Source of the DNA: Rotaria macrura
Lineage: Eukaryota > Rotifera > Eurotatoria > Philodinida > Philodinidae
NCBI GenBank assembly: GCA_900239685.1
Contig: OENT01000807.1
Location: forward strand, 1 to 64,000
Direction: 5' to 3'
Length of the DNA stretch: 64,000 nt
The notes beneath the pieces were generated by a model. That model did not search any database and was not told the origin of the DNA. It saw only the letters and a program-made list of their open reading frames with translations. The position numbers and the translations under genes are program-made. How positions within the stretch are numbered: position 1 is the stretch's first letter; each line of letters starts with the position of its first letter. Shown in pieces: positions 22,743 to 38,200 of the stretch.

Positions 22743-23237
22743 CTCGGAATGTAGATATAATATTTATTATTCTTTTTTCAAGACAAAAGAGGGCATGTGT
22801 AGTCGGAGAATAATCAATCGCCATGTTTGTGTCAATGTCCTCCGCTTGAATACGTACAGGTCAACACAAAGATATTAATATGACCAATGAAATAGATTTC
22901 GAAAAATATTTTTACCGAGAAAAACATTTTCAATGAAAAAATTAAATTACGAGCGACAATTTCATTAAATTATTTTTCACATAAAAAAATTAGAAACATT
23001 TCAACGACATCTGTGTGTTATATTCCATTGATTGGACTAAAGTCGAACGAATGTAGCATCATTAAATATGTATATATATATATTTCTTGTCTCTTAAGCT
23101 TATTCTTCAGGTTTTTTTTTTGAAGAACGCAAAGAGGTCAGTTATCATATTTGTTGTAGACAATTATCTACTTAGTTTTTCTTCGTTAAAAATTCCATGT
23201 AATTTAAATATTGTTTGTACAATAATAATCATCTTGA
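22743..23237. promoter_or_regulatory. Divergent promoter region between HSPA13 and RALGAPA
   Basis: The two start codons face away from each other across 495 bases, so this must hold both 5' UTRs and promoters. A (TA)n run sits at ~23068-23083. No specific factor site was identified. Confidence 0.5.
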
Positions 23238-26200
23238 ATGTCACAATTGTTCGGCCGAACGAAGCCGAACAAGGCAGATGAAACAATTCAAAGAACAAAA
23301 GAGAAAATAAATGATTTAACAAAAAATTCATCTGATCGACAACGTCATTTAAAACAGTTAATTGGTATGATAATTGACTGAAAAACAAGATACATCGATT
23401 AATTTGTCTACGAAAATAAATTTTTAATGTAAACATTTTCTGTTTGTATAGATCAATTATCTGTTGAAGATTTACAAGCATTTTTTAAAAGTTCATATCA
23501 ACATATTTTTTACCTCTTCTTCGAAAATTTTAGTCAAGTTGAAAATAATCTAATACGAACATGTATGTTGTGATAGAAACAAAAAAAAAACACGAAATAA
23601 GAGAAAATTTTTACGTTTTTAGTTTCAAGACAAAATCAATTAGAACTTGAATATGTTACCAATTTATTAGAGGTAAAACAGTATTCTTATCGATCAATTG
23701 ATTAAAGTAAACCCTTTTTCCTCGTGACATTCTAATATGAAATGGTAATTTCTGTCGACAAGAAAACATAGAAGTAATATTAATAGTCATTCAATTGATA
23801 AATTACTAAGTACATTCTAATGTTCTATGGTTGATCTAAATCTAGCATCGATAACATAGGTAAAAGCATATGTATTTGAAAAAATATCTACTGTGATCGA
23901 ATAAAGATTATTATCAGTAATAAGTGATTATTATTGATGCGTTGAGTGCATTCTGTCAAAATTATAATGCAACGATTATTTATTAGTTTTTCCTCTCATC
24001 TTTTGAGATTCTTGCGATTCTTCGGCATGTGGAATTCCTTCATGAAAAGATCAATTTTAATGCCATGACCTACTCTCTTATCATTAATATTTAATAGATA
24101 TTTTTGTTTTTGTTTTTCTCCAGCGTATTCTTACTTTGTTACCTACTCTTGTACATCAGAGATGGCAAGCACATTGTATATCCAATGTTATCAAACGGTA
24201 TCTCGTTGCTTGTAGTGGTCCACAAGTAAATAAGAGTTAAACATTGCTATTGAAATAAAGGCTAAACTTTGCATTCAACTAGGCTGTTGCACGTGGCATA
24301 AGACTATTTCTAATTTGGTATCAAATACTAGGTAGTAATGCTGTTGATGATGAACATACACTTTTTAAAATTCTAATACGTGATTGGAATCAAACATTTA
24401 TTGGTACACGTGGCAGTGGAGAAAATACCAATGTGGATGAACAGGCATCGGCAGGATTTAATGAAATAATTCGAACACCGCCTGGTTTGTAACGATATGA
24501 ATTTGAATCAAAATAAGATAATATCAATACTTTTGTAGATGTCTTTCGATGGCCAGAAATAATTCCTATATGGCCCAAAAATACCTCTGACAATGAACCT
24601 AGTGTTGATCGTTGGCTATATTTTATGTTACATACCATGTCGGATACATGTAAACGTATTTTATGGGATTCAACTCGTGAAGTGTCACGTTCAAAAAAAC
24701 AAGAAGAATGTTTTCAATTTTTATTTGACATGTTCAAACGTTACTATATGCCAACACTTTTTCCAACATTTACTGAACAAAATATCTACGATTTAAATAC
24801 ACCAAGTAAAAACGAATCAGTTTCTGTTTTGAGATTAAAATTAAAATAAAACAAAAATGCAAACATTTCAGTTGTGATTCCAGAAACAGTACGCATTGAA
24901 AGTGATCGAACACGTAGACGACAAGCATGTTTAGGTCGAACAGCATTTGTTATGTGGTTATTACCATTTCTTAAAGAAGGACAAATACGAGATAGAACAC
25001 TGTGAGTTATCGTTTTACAAGTTTTCTTTATTCTTTTTTGCTCTTCGATTTTTCTAATAAGCTTGAAAAATGAATATCCTAAAGACTGCGTTTTCTTACT
25101 GTTCATGCGAAGTAGAATAGACGATAATTTAGTACATTAATAGTAAACAACCTAGTGAAACAACAACAGTAGTTCGAACTAGAGTCATGGAGTCTTATGT
25201 GTAATTCTACTTGCTACGAAGTATTTCCACGTATGCATCCCTTGTTTCGAAATTAAACGTAATTTCAGCTATCGTACCATTAGGTCATCGGTCAATGATG
25301 ACTGATTGATACCAATAGTGTAATTTCACTGACAAGCGAACCTTCTCGGATGTCTAATGTTCGTTTGCTAATAGAAACTTATTCACGAGTTGATAAAAAG
25401 TATAATATGACTTTTGATTCTTATACAGATTCCATTGTTTTCGCCAGTTTTGTTTTCTAGAAGACCTAAACATGCAGAAAATTTCGATTATCATCGAAAA
25501 CTAGTAAAAACGATCTCACATACTTTGAACGAAGTGTCTAAAAACTATGAAACCTTCTATAATTAGAATATGCACTTGTTTTGTGCAAATGTCACAATAG
25601 GAAGAGAGTTCCATTAGAGTCAATGAAAATTTTCCTGCTACTAGTGACTTCTCTATATAAGCCAAACTTTTGACAGAAATTTTTAACGACAAATAATGTA
25701 AAATGATAGGATTTTCTAAAAAAAAGCAAAATATTTTAATCAAATCTTGACAAAAACTATATATTAGAATTGGAAGAATATATCTCAAAGAATTTCCTTG
25801 GAAATGTTTTTGATATCTATCACCTTAGAAGTATAACCGAGAGAATATCTGCTGGTCTCTCTCTTAGATCTAAATGAATGTTTTCTCTAGGCGAACTACT
25901 TAATGTCTTAAAGAAAAAAAATTCAATGATAGAAATTCTAATACTCTGATTTTCAACAGATCGTTTGAGAACTGTAATTTTTCCTAGAAATTGACTCGTC
26001 AGATTACAATTTGATACTTGGTATATTTATGTGACTTACTTATACTAGATTCTATTCATGTTAGAGCTACTCAACAATCTTATTGTAGCATAGAATGCCG
26101 TCAGAAAAGTTCATATTCGAGAGATTATTCATACGAGTCAATGTTACTGAGATCTATGATCAAACAACATTTCAAGTCAAAATTCAACGAATGGAAAATT

Positions 26201-29200
26201 AGAAATGTAGTTCAATCTCACTACATATCTAAATCGTTCTGGAATTTTTTCTCAACTAACATGTAATAGTTGCAGACAAAAACCTTTGAAGATCTGACGG
26301 TTGGCAACTCTTCTGTAGATACCTTGCTTAGTCAGATGAACTATGATAAAATGGTTGTATTCATATCCTCTTGTATCCTTACTATAAGTTATGAATGTTC
26401 TAGTCATATAAAAGTTCTTGTCGAAAATAGCTTGTAGTTACTATATCAGAATCTATTATTATTACGTTTCACTGAAGCATATCTAGAAAATAGAAGATTA
26501 TATAGTATAATGTGACATCTGAGTAGTTTTTGCAAGATGACTGTAGAACGAAAAATACCCGAATGTTTCTTCATTGATGAATATTAAGTTTTACTTTCTT
26601 CAGAACTCGTGTACCAAATCCAAGTGTAGCATCTCAAAATATTCTAATTCAGTCAACAGTATCAAGTAGTACAGTAGCTGGCTCATCAGATTATTTATCA
26701 GCATTGAATGAATTATATCTCATAATAACGGTACCAACATCTAGAAATCAAGCCTTATCATATCTACAATTATCCAGTTCAATTGGACCACTAGATAGTA
26801 ACCTGTTAGAAATAGGTCAAAATGTACTTTTGTCAACGCAGGAAAATATTAATTTCATTCATGAAATATTTCGACAAGTAAACAAAGAAAATCGTTTTTA
26901 TTTTTTACTAATCACTATTATTTCGTTTTCATCTTTCTAGAGTTATCTTATGTCCGGTGAAAATGGTTCAGCTGCTTCTTCTATTCTTCTTACCGTGAAT
27001 GATTGGATAAAAGTTTGTATTCCTTATATGAAAAAATAAATAAATGAACAAAAGACTAGTGTTCATACATTCATATGAAGATGACTAATTTTAAATTTCT
27101 AGGATAAACATCTACGACCAATATTTATGCTCGAACCTGAACAACGTTCATCATCAAACGAGATACCCAATGATAATCATCTCCGTGTAGGTCTCAATCG
27201 ATGGCTACAAATATTTATCACTCAATCATTTTATTTGTTTCTTGTACGACCACCGTCAATCAATGATGAACAACAAGCGATGACAGCACAACATGCAATG
27301 AATGCATCAAATGTAAATCAAAATGAACAAGCTTTGCGTGAAAGATCACTTGCTGGTCTTGTTACATTTTATAAAAAATTACCACAGAGACATACACCAG
27401 ATAGATCAACATGGTAGGAAAAAACAACGACACAAGATAGGATAGATCGATTGATATACACTAACTACTTGTTCATCTTTTTTTCTCGTAGGGATCTAAT
27501 TTTAAGAGTCATGTTAAAAATTGTTCGAATATCATTACAAGACCGACCACCACCGCAGACCAATCATATATATATTGAAAATACGATAAAAGTATGTAAT
27601 TAAAAATAATATCTGTTACTATTTTAAATTTTGAACTTAGTAATATAGAAGAGTTACAATAAAAGAAATTTTTATTTAATTAACATAGAACTTCATTTTA
27701 TGAACTTACTCAAAGCAAGACTTAACTCAGTCGAGTGGAGAAAATGTTGTCTATGTTGATTGTTAATACAGAAATGATGAATATGATCTTTTTTGACAAG
27801 TTATGTTTTGTTCATTGTGTAATTCAATTAAGCAGTTTCTATTGATCTGCATTCGAAATTTCTATTAAAATCGTGGGCTACGACGTTCAAACATTCTAGA
27901 AATATGAGATATTGAATTATATCTTGTTTGAAATAGATTGCATTGCTATCATAGTTTTTATCATGAACTCGCTGAATTGAACTTGTGAAGGATTTGTCTC
28001 GTGTATTTTCACTTGATTTTAATAGAATTTTTCTTTTCGGTAGACAAAATACTACATAGTGTTCTAATAAAAACTCTAATGAGATTTTAATTTCTAGAAA
28101 CATGCGGCTAAGCTATTCGTATCGATTGTCTAGATGAACATAGACGTGTGAGACAACTTTTTCTATTTTTGTTTTTTTTTATACGAAAAGTTGTGGATAT
28201 AGAGAAATTAATTGAATTAGAGTCGATTACAAAAACAATTTTCAACGTTTATAAAAGTCCATAATTCTAGTAGCAGATAGAGTATGGAAAAGTGTGTTGG
28301 AGAAATCATACGACAACAGATATGATTAATTTGACAAGACTGGAAACTCTAAGTCTTCTGCAAAGATTGAATACATTTATTCTAATCATATCTAAAAAGA
28401 TTTGATTTAGTTAGCAAAACATGTCAATTTTTCCGTCATTTTTTCATATTTTATTTTCGAATTTCGTAGCAATACTTGTGAATTAAGATATTGATGAAGT
28501 GCAAAGAGCCACGTCAATAGTCTTTTAAATCTTTGACATATCTGTATGATTGCTGTTGTCATTCGACATAAATTTTTCATGTATTTTTGTACTTTGGTGC
28601 TGTAAAATAGTTACAAATTATTCAGCTTTGAAAGAATGGAATTCTTCATACAAGAATCATAGGTGAAAGTTTGTAGCATGAAAATTTTACAGATTCTAAT
28701 CTGTTTTCATTCGATGCATACGCTAAGCTTTTTCTAGTAAGTAGCGAAACATGCAAATTTAGTCGAATCTCGAAAAAGTTCACTCGTACGTTGCATTGTT
28801 TTTTCCTATCGATTGGATGGTCTATTGTAGAGTGACGTTTGAATCGTCATTTTTACTATAATCGAATAGATTCTTTAATTCTTAAAATCATAGAATCTTC
28901 AAAATAAATTATCTGTGCTACAGATTATGTAGATATCGAATCGCTTGGAAACACCTCGTTTTTGATGTTTCATTCTTATTTTGTAAATTTGAATTCTATC
29001 TGACCTCTACAATCAATTTGACAACTAGATTGGAATCAAGATCGTTTCTTTCTTCGTTTAAAATAAGCTATCTTCTCATACATTTGTCTTCTAGGTCATG
29101 ATAATTGAATTTCTTCTTTTTATTTAGACATTACTTTCTCTATTTCAATCAGCATCATTATATGTCAGTGTTGAATTATGGAATAATTTAAGTGATACAT

Positions 29201-32200
29201 TATCATCAAAAACAATGTGGCCTGAAGTTATCGATCAATGGGATGTACGTATAATAATGTTTCTGAATACATTTTTATTTCTTGATCGTTTCAATCATTT
29301 CTTAGTTATCCATGCGAGCATTAACAAAAGATCTTGGTCGTCTTGTTTACAACGTTGAAACTGAAGCAACACAAACTACAAATGTTCGACGAGGTGGTGT
29401 AAATGGTGCAACTCGACGAACTGCACAATCTGTGCCACCTGGTTTTCTTGATCAAAGTTCATCGAACACACAACGTGTACAAACATTAAGTTCCGATGAT
29501 GATTTTGAACCACCAGAACAGGCGATGTTACTATTACAACAACAACAACAACCGGTTCGAACATCAGTCATAGAACGCAATCGTTTACCAAGACGACGAA
29601 CAGGCAGTGATGATAGTTTAACACATACAACAACAACAACAACATCAGCAATGATTATTCGAGTATAATTTAAAAAAAACAGAAATATTTTGAAACAACG
29701 AAATATTTTTGTTTTTAATGTTACAGCCACATGTGTTAGCAACTATTCCAAGTAATCAAATAGGTGAACAACAAGCAACAGTCGAAGGACATATTCATGA
29801 TACTAATCCAGTTTTATTCGCTCCAAATGACTTATTGATACCTACTCAACAGCAACAACAACCGTTGACAATTCAAATATCACAACAAACACGTATTTAA
29901 TATATAGATTTATTGTTTCATAGAGCATCTGGATTGACTAGTACTATGTTTTTTTTGTTCTTGTAGCTAATTCTCAAATGAGTGACATGTCATCACCAGC
30001 ACATCCACTTGATTCACCAATGAGTGATGATTATAGTACTGCATCAACCAGTATACTCGATACACATAGTTTAGGCGGTATTGCTGGCGGCGATACATTG
30101 ACGTCTCAGTTTAAAGGTAAATTGAAACCGAAACCTATTTGTTTATAGAATACAATCCAGAGGAAAAGTATTCAATGACAAAATATTTGCTTTGCCTTTC
30201 GTTGTTGTTGTTAAAACAAGATAAATGTCTTAAGGCAAATATTGAATTATCTTTCCGAGCAAGAATAATTTTAACAGTCAACTAAGTACTGACCAGTTGC
30301 TCAGAGATTATTAGAAATCAAAATTCATTAGATTGGCGATATTTTAATTTAAAGAATGGGAAATTGTTGATAATTCATTATCGATATCAATTTAAAAAAA
30401 TGACTTTTCCTCATTTATTAACATTCAATATTGAATATAGATTAAAGAAAATTTAAAGTTAACAAACTTGCGAGTGAACTTGTTTTTTTTTATTCACTCA
30501 AAATGAAATATTTCCTCTGAATCATAAACAAAAAAATCAATGTGTTGTAATTCGCAACAGTCATCAGAGTTATAATTTACCATGAGAAGACACAATAGTT
30601 CAGTCTACTTTTTAATTATTTCAAAGACTTCTGTTATTTTCTGTTATGCTTAAACACTATTATTTAGAAAGATTAGAAGTCACTACATCAATTTTTTTTA
30701 GCTGATCCCTAGCGTTACCCGAACCTAGCTATAACTAACAAAAAAAAATGAATTCTCATACTATTCTAAATTTTCCTATGTTCCCCCTCATTGAACTAGT
30801 GATAGTTTTTTTAATGAATAATTTAATACATTAATAAAATATTCTATCTGTATGTATATTAGCTAACACTACTAATGCAACTGATTCTCGTTCAACAACA
30901 GTTTCAGAGTCAACATCAACATCGGATCATCATCAACATGTATCTCCACCATTATCATGTAATAACCAGGCACTTAGCCAATCAACAGTCGATAGTCTTC
31001 ATTCATGTAAAGAAAACAAAAATACCTGCAACATCTCATCATATTTATTTTTGATTATTATTCTTTCAACGAATTTTTTAGTTCCACAAGATTCAACAAC
31101 AATCGATAGTATTGATACAGCTGTTTATTCTCAAGATCAAAACTATGAATTGACACGTCTTGAACCTGAAACTGCCTATACAACATGGTTTCGTATGCTT
31201 GGTTCACTTGGAAAAATTAATCAAATACGCTCACCTGAACAACATAATCGAATAATGAAAACACTTTTTGATATATGGAAAATGCTTTGTCGTGTATGAT
31301 GAATTTATGCTTACAAATAAATTATTCGTTTCTTTTTTGTTTTCAATCTTCTATGTTTAGATACATATTCAATCGAATGATAGTTTACATGGTGATTTAT
31401 ATTTTGATGGTCCACCATTATTAATATTTGCTCCATGGCTCTTTGAAGTTTGTGTTTACATTACATCAATATAAGATGTTTGTTTGTTTTTTTCGTGTAT
31501 ATTTAATATTTCTCAGGCTATACAAACATTACCATCGACACATCGCGAAGGAAAGTTATCAGCATATAAATTATTATGTTGTATGGGTGTATTCAGTCAT
31601 GATGTATCACCACCACCAGATTTTCTAGATATGTTCTTGTTAACTATCTATCAAGGTTTATTATCAGAAGATGAAGTAAATATAAAATCGTTTGAACATA
31701 GAGGAATTCGAGAGAGAAAGAAAAACCCTAAGAATTGCAGTATTTCCTTTTTTTTCATCAATTTCGATCACAGATCTCTTCGGTTTTCTTTGAGATCAAC
31801 ATAAAATAAACAAAACAAACGAAACTCTCTTTTTTTCAATAGGATATCATTTATGCTATTATAAGTTCATGTAAAGTGGATTTTTTTCATCGATGTTGGC
31901 CATCATCAACGATATTGTTACCGTTGTTTACTTCGGCTTGTTCTGAAGTTGGTCAAAAACCGAATCTTGTCGATGGAAAAACTGTAATAATTTTACTTAC
32001 TCTTCTTTCAATTGAAAATTGTATTCGTATTCTTTGTTCAATATAGATACCGAAAATCGAAGCATTAACTATTTTAAGTAGTCTTGTTTGTTTTCCAAAT
32101 CATTTCGAACAACTTGACGTTTTATCGAACAAAGAAAAAGAATATGTACCAACAACAATGGATCGTTCATCATTGAAACGTATGATTATGCGAGATTTAA

Positions 32201-35200
32201 TCAAAGCATCACAAAATGATTCATTGCTTGAATCACGGTAAATAGAAAATAAATGAAAAAAATTCATTCTGATTTTAATATATTTGTTTTTCATTAGTGA
32301 AATAGCCTTATGTGGCTTAGCAATATTTCTCTGTGAAGAATTAAAACATCAACGATTGGAATCACCTATTCGACCATTTATTAAATTTGTTGTTGAATGC
32401 TTACAGGTTGGTTCTATCGACAAGAGGGAAGCCAAAGAGAAACACGAATAGAATGAACATTTTAATAGGGCTAGATAAAAAAAATGAATAAACGTTTCTT
32501 AAATTTTAATCTTAAAGGAATCATCTAAACAGCCAAAAGTTGTTGAGAAACTAGAACATGTAAGTATGCTCGACGCTTTGACTAGTTAGCTGAAATGAAT
32601 AATCATCATTTAATGGTTTTTTTTATCAATCACAGTGAAACAGATAATGAAAATGCTTTTCAAGGAGTTGCTTTTTGAAATTTACAATTGAAAGAGAAGG
32701 AGAATCATCATTATGAAATTTATTTTCTTTAAATATAGAAGATAGATAAGTATCTCGTCTCAAAGTCATCGTAATTTGTTAGCCATCAGAATAGTTCGAA
32801 ATATGTTTACAAGTTAGTATACTCATGTATTATTACCACAGACCATGAAATGACTTCTGAACACGTCACTAACAACTAATCAGTTTCGAGTAATTCGTCT
32901 AGATATATTCTTTCAGTAATCTTAGTCAAGACCGATCGGTGTATGAAGAACTTGTAGTGATGTCGATCTTTGATTCCATTAAAGCAAGCATCTTGTGTTA
33001 TAGTTATGAATGAAGAGTACCGAAATTTTACGCCAGTTTAACCTTCTATACAGAATAATAGCTATAATTCACTAAAAAGAAAAGAATACGTGTAGATATT
33101 TCTTTTAATAACTATCAAAAAGAACATGATAGAAGCGCGAAGTTTTCACGATTACAATGAGACACGCTCAAGACCATAGATTCATCCGATCATGACAAGG
33201 CATGAAGATTTTTCACTGGATGTCCGGACGGTTTTTTCTCTGGAATCGATAACTTGTTCTTCTAGTTTCATATTTTCATCATTTCAATCTATCTATATTG
33301 AAATCTAATGTCTCTTATTAGTATCGGAAAATTTTCTAGTTTTTTCTTGTGAAATAGGACTAAATCTTCACCCTATGCTCGACACAAATTGAAATCTGGA
33401 ACTTTGCCCTGAGATATGTCTAGTGGTTCATAGAATATTCTGAAAATTTCACCTTAAGACCATGGTCTTTCTTCGAGATATTCTATTTTCAAGTGAAACT
33501 ACGTCATGCGAGCTGTCTATGAAAAATGGCAATTTTTTTGCAATACCAATGTCGTGCGAAGCAAGCATTGTTTAAAATATTTTCATTTTCCAATCTATTG
33601 TTCAACTGTGAAAATTGTGCCGTTCTATCAAATTTCTGTTAAGATTTATTCAAAAAACAACCAAGTGCCGACCCATTTTTAAAATGAGTAATAGTACTAT
33701 ACCAATTGATACACAATTATAACAGAGAATCGCAGGTTAGTTGAGAATTTTGTACTATGTAAGATTACGATCAAAATCGATTTCTCATGTGTGACGAGTA
33801 TGAGATGTGATAGACAAATAAAATTAATCAATCAATGATAAAAATTTTATCGAACTTATTTTCAAACGATAATTGAACTAGTATTGCTATTCATGAACTT
33901 GAAAAATTTTGTTCGGGACATTATTTTGACTGCTACGATAAAGTGTAATTCAAAATGATGAATATTTCTTCTGTACTCTTTCTTTAAGACACTTTTTATA
34001 TTTTTTTCAAAATATAATTTCACTAATCACTTTTAAGCTTATATTAAAATATTATTAAAACAAAACACATAACTCTACCAAGCTTCATGCCTATCATTGA
34101 TATTACATGAATCACATGATGAAGTCAAGTCTTTCGCCTAACTAATGGCTAAACTAGCTGTTAATTTATTCGAACAGTATTTCCAAGACACAAAAATTGT
34201 TAGTACATTCAATCCACGCGTCATACATTTAGAAGAGAAGATTGCACAAGACTGCATTTGTATATTTACCCACTAAAAATATACGTCAATCTACAAAGCG
34301 CCCCTCAACTATACGTCTGATCATGACTCGTACATGAAAATATTTTCATAGAAAATTCAGTGTGTTTCTACTATGATTATTACTCATCGTTTAAGAGTAC
34401 TAGCTTACTTCTAAATCTTACGATGATGATAACACTAAGTCCTCTAAATATACTGGTACGAAAAAGAAATCTAAAAACTATCAAGTTATTATGTTTGATT
34501 ATGTTCCATGTCTACTTTGTTAAGTTAAATTTGTTAACATATAACTGACTTAAGAATAAGCATCTAATGAGACATGTCATTTATAATCAATTAGCATCAG
34601 TACTTGAGCTGGAAACAATTCGAGGAAATTTAACGGAATCAACTTTGAATCGCCCTCAGCTGAAATACAGCGAATTATTAACAAGAAAATTAACAAGTAA
34701 TTCATGATATTTGCTATAGAACATTTTTCAAGAGTCCCTAAGCATGAAAGAAGAATACTTCGAATACTATGAAATCAATTTTTCGTTCGATTTGCAAAAG
34801 AATTATCTCTTCTTCTACATACGTTTCACTGTAGAAAACATGATTAGTATCAGTCGGCTATGCGATGACTTTGAGCAGTAATGACAATACGTGTAGTACG
34901 CTTAGAGATGTTAAAGATTTGAATGAAAGAAAAAGACGAATAATCTGAAAAGTAAATGATTAGCTACACGCTACATCGTACACAAAACGAAGAAATTGCT
35001 ATTCACGCATATTATTCAAAATTTTTCTCACGTGCACACAATAACCATAGTGTAGAATAATGATTAGTTTTGTTTTTGAAAAAAAAAGAATCTATTCGCT
35101 CATAGTATTAAACCAAATATTCAGTTAAAAATATTTCTTTCTTAGCCGGCTGAATCAACAGTATTTGCAGCTGATATGCTTCGTTTTCTTGCATCATATG

Positions 35201-38200
35201 CTCCATTATTCGTTTCTCATCGTGATAATTATGCCGGTCAATTATATACAACAATAATTGAGGGTCTCATATCATCATTGCGGTCAAATATTCCAGGTGA
35301 TATCGGTGCATTAATGCGTAATAATGTTCGTATTATAAAATCTTTAATATTTGCATTACTTGATTGGATATTACATGTTCCAACAAATTATTTACAACAA
35401 AAAATCACTAGTCATGATGAAAATAATCATGCCGATGCTCCAACAATTATACAAGCAACATTTTCAATATTAGTTGATGTTTATCGTGCAACAAGTTCTT
35501 TGAATGATGAACAAAAAGTTCAAAATAATGAACTGACATTGAGTCAATCAATAAAATTATGTTGTAAATTTGCTATTTTATTTTTACTTAATGAACATTC
35601 ACATTTTCCATTAACTGAAAACGAATCATCACTTGTAACAACGAATGTACACGAAGGACACGATTGGTCATCGGAAAATAAACAACAAACAGTACAAAAT
35701 GATGAAAATCAAAATCAATCAGATGAATTAGTTGTAAACTCATCTAATATTCAATTATTTGTTATTCATGATGATTTTCTTATATCATTCATTGAAATTC
35801 CAAACGATAAACAAAATGAATTAAAAAGTGATAATCAAAAATTCACATCACGAACAACATTATGTCGAACGATAATAAGAGATTTATGTGGAAGATATTG
35901 CTGGGATAATTATGCATTTAATATTAGTTCAAATTCAAAAACAATAACACGTCCATTTAATAATCCAATTGGTGAGAAGTTAATTTTTTTCTTTGAATCT
36001 AACAAGAGAATACTTTCAAATCATGATTCGATTTCTCAAAGAAAACAAAGATATTTCAAAGTCCTTAAGCATGATCTTATTTCGAATGTGTTCATGCGAC
36101 AAAAACTTGGATCTTCCTACGATTGTTTTCTGGAGAGTAACCTTATGATCTTATCTGATAGATAGCAATTAGAACGTCTCAGTTTATTGACAATCCTTTC
36201 ATGCCATATGTCACAGATTAAATATAAAAACATCTTCAATTGGAATAGTGCCTCGATTAGTAATCACAACTCCGCGCCAAATCGGATCAAACGCAAAAAA
36301 TTCGATATCCATATGTGATGGTACGAAGGGTAGTCAATAGGTTCTGGTAACAACTATTAAAGATCTAGTCCTCCATGTATTATTTCCTAATTTTGATTTA
36401 TTCTAATATTGATATTTTTTATCGACTCAATCCACAATAGGATATTTCATAAATATTTATTAAGGTAAATTGTGAATCGACCTTTTTATTCTCCCTCTTT
36501 CTCAGAATGGATAAGAACGTATACTTCCTTGTATAAAATCTCAGTTATTGTAGGATCATCATGAAAAAATATATATACGAATATGCATATTTTCATGATG
36601 AATTAAATACGAATTTTGGATAAATTTTTGTTTCATACTGTATCGATACTCGTTGGTATAATCAATTTTTAAACGAGAAGCAGCCATTAGAATATCATTC
36701 TCGAAATGATTGTTAATAATTGTTATTACTCAACAACATGCCGATGCTATTTAAGATTTAGTGTGTACTGATCTATAGATTAGTATGTATTATATTACTA
36801 ATATCTTAGACAGAGTTAGTTCATGAATTACCGTCTTGAATGCTTAAAGTTGTTGGTCAAAAGATAGCAGAGATATGAATGATAAAAATGTATATTCACA
36901 AATGTAAGATATTATCTGTAAGATTCTTGGCGATTCAGTTTTTTCAAACGTAACATCAATATTTATCTAGAAATCCGAAATTTAGTTAAAAAAAATTTCA
37001 ACGAACTCATTCAGAATCGTATTCATGACTTTCACAAGCCCTTTCAAAAATGAATGTATAGTATGAAAATTTGTATCGAACATCATGTAGAATACTTCAA
37101 ACATTTACGTTGAATATAGCAACAAAATATATTTTTTAATAATAAAAAATTTAAATCGAGAAAACTATTTCACTACTTGATGGAAATTCTTTTCTTTTTT
37201 CTTACAATAAAAAACTGCCTCTGCCTCTGTATGAATTCGTATTTAATAGATAAATACGATATTTGTATCCAAGTCATTTCACTTGTCTTAAAAAGCAGGA
37301 GTGCTGTTGTATGTAAACTGCCAGCTTAATCGGAACATAAGTGGTAATCAGAATTCTTTCATGTAGGCACTGCTTATTAGAGTTTAACCAGATATTTGAG
37401 AATTTTTATGATACAATCGATTTCTAACAGAATAAATTTACTTTTCGATTCTTATTCGAATACAGAGAGGTTTATCGCCGGTTCTATTCATATTAAAATA
37501 GGATCTAACACTTCATAGCTTCTTTCTTACGACTGTATTCAGTCAAAATTCTAGAATGTTTCGTCCGATACATATGTTCATATTCATAAACCTAACACGA
37601 GAATATCATTGAAATCGAAGAATATTTTACTATTGACTCCATTGCACTGATGTTGGCAAATTTAGTGGTAGTTTTGACATTGATCACTCTACATACACAT
37701 GTCTAGGGGTGTAACAAATCGAAGGTCTTGGGATATGGTACAAATATAATTGGGTTTGTTTTCGAATGAGATTTGGATTTGGGTTTCATCTTAACTTACC
37801 CAAGTCCGATGAGACTTTGTAAGATAAAGTCCGAGATGGGAGAAAAGAATATCAAGTCTTATAAATTGATATGAAATTGTTTAGAGTTCGTATATATTTG
37901 GGTTTGGAATTTGTATTTGAGTCTTAGATTAAGTTTCAGTGTAGTACGGATACAAAGTTAGACGTATGTTAGATTGAAAATAAATCCCAAGTCCAAATCC
38001 AAAATTCTAAATCTAAGCCGAACAAAAAAATGTCAATAATTCTGTAAACTACATCTAAACGAAATTCACATCTAGGAACTAAATTCGAACCATAGCCCAA
38101 ATCCAAGTCCAAATATCAAAGATTTGGTGACAAATCTCAAATCCATCCAAGATTTGTTGCACCCATGCACATGTCTACGCTGGTAGCATTGAGTTATACT

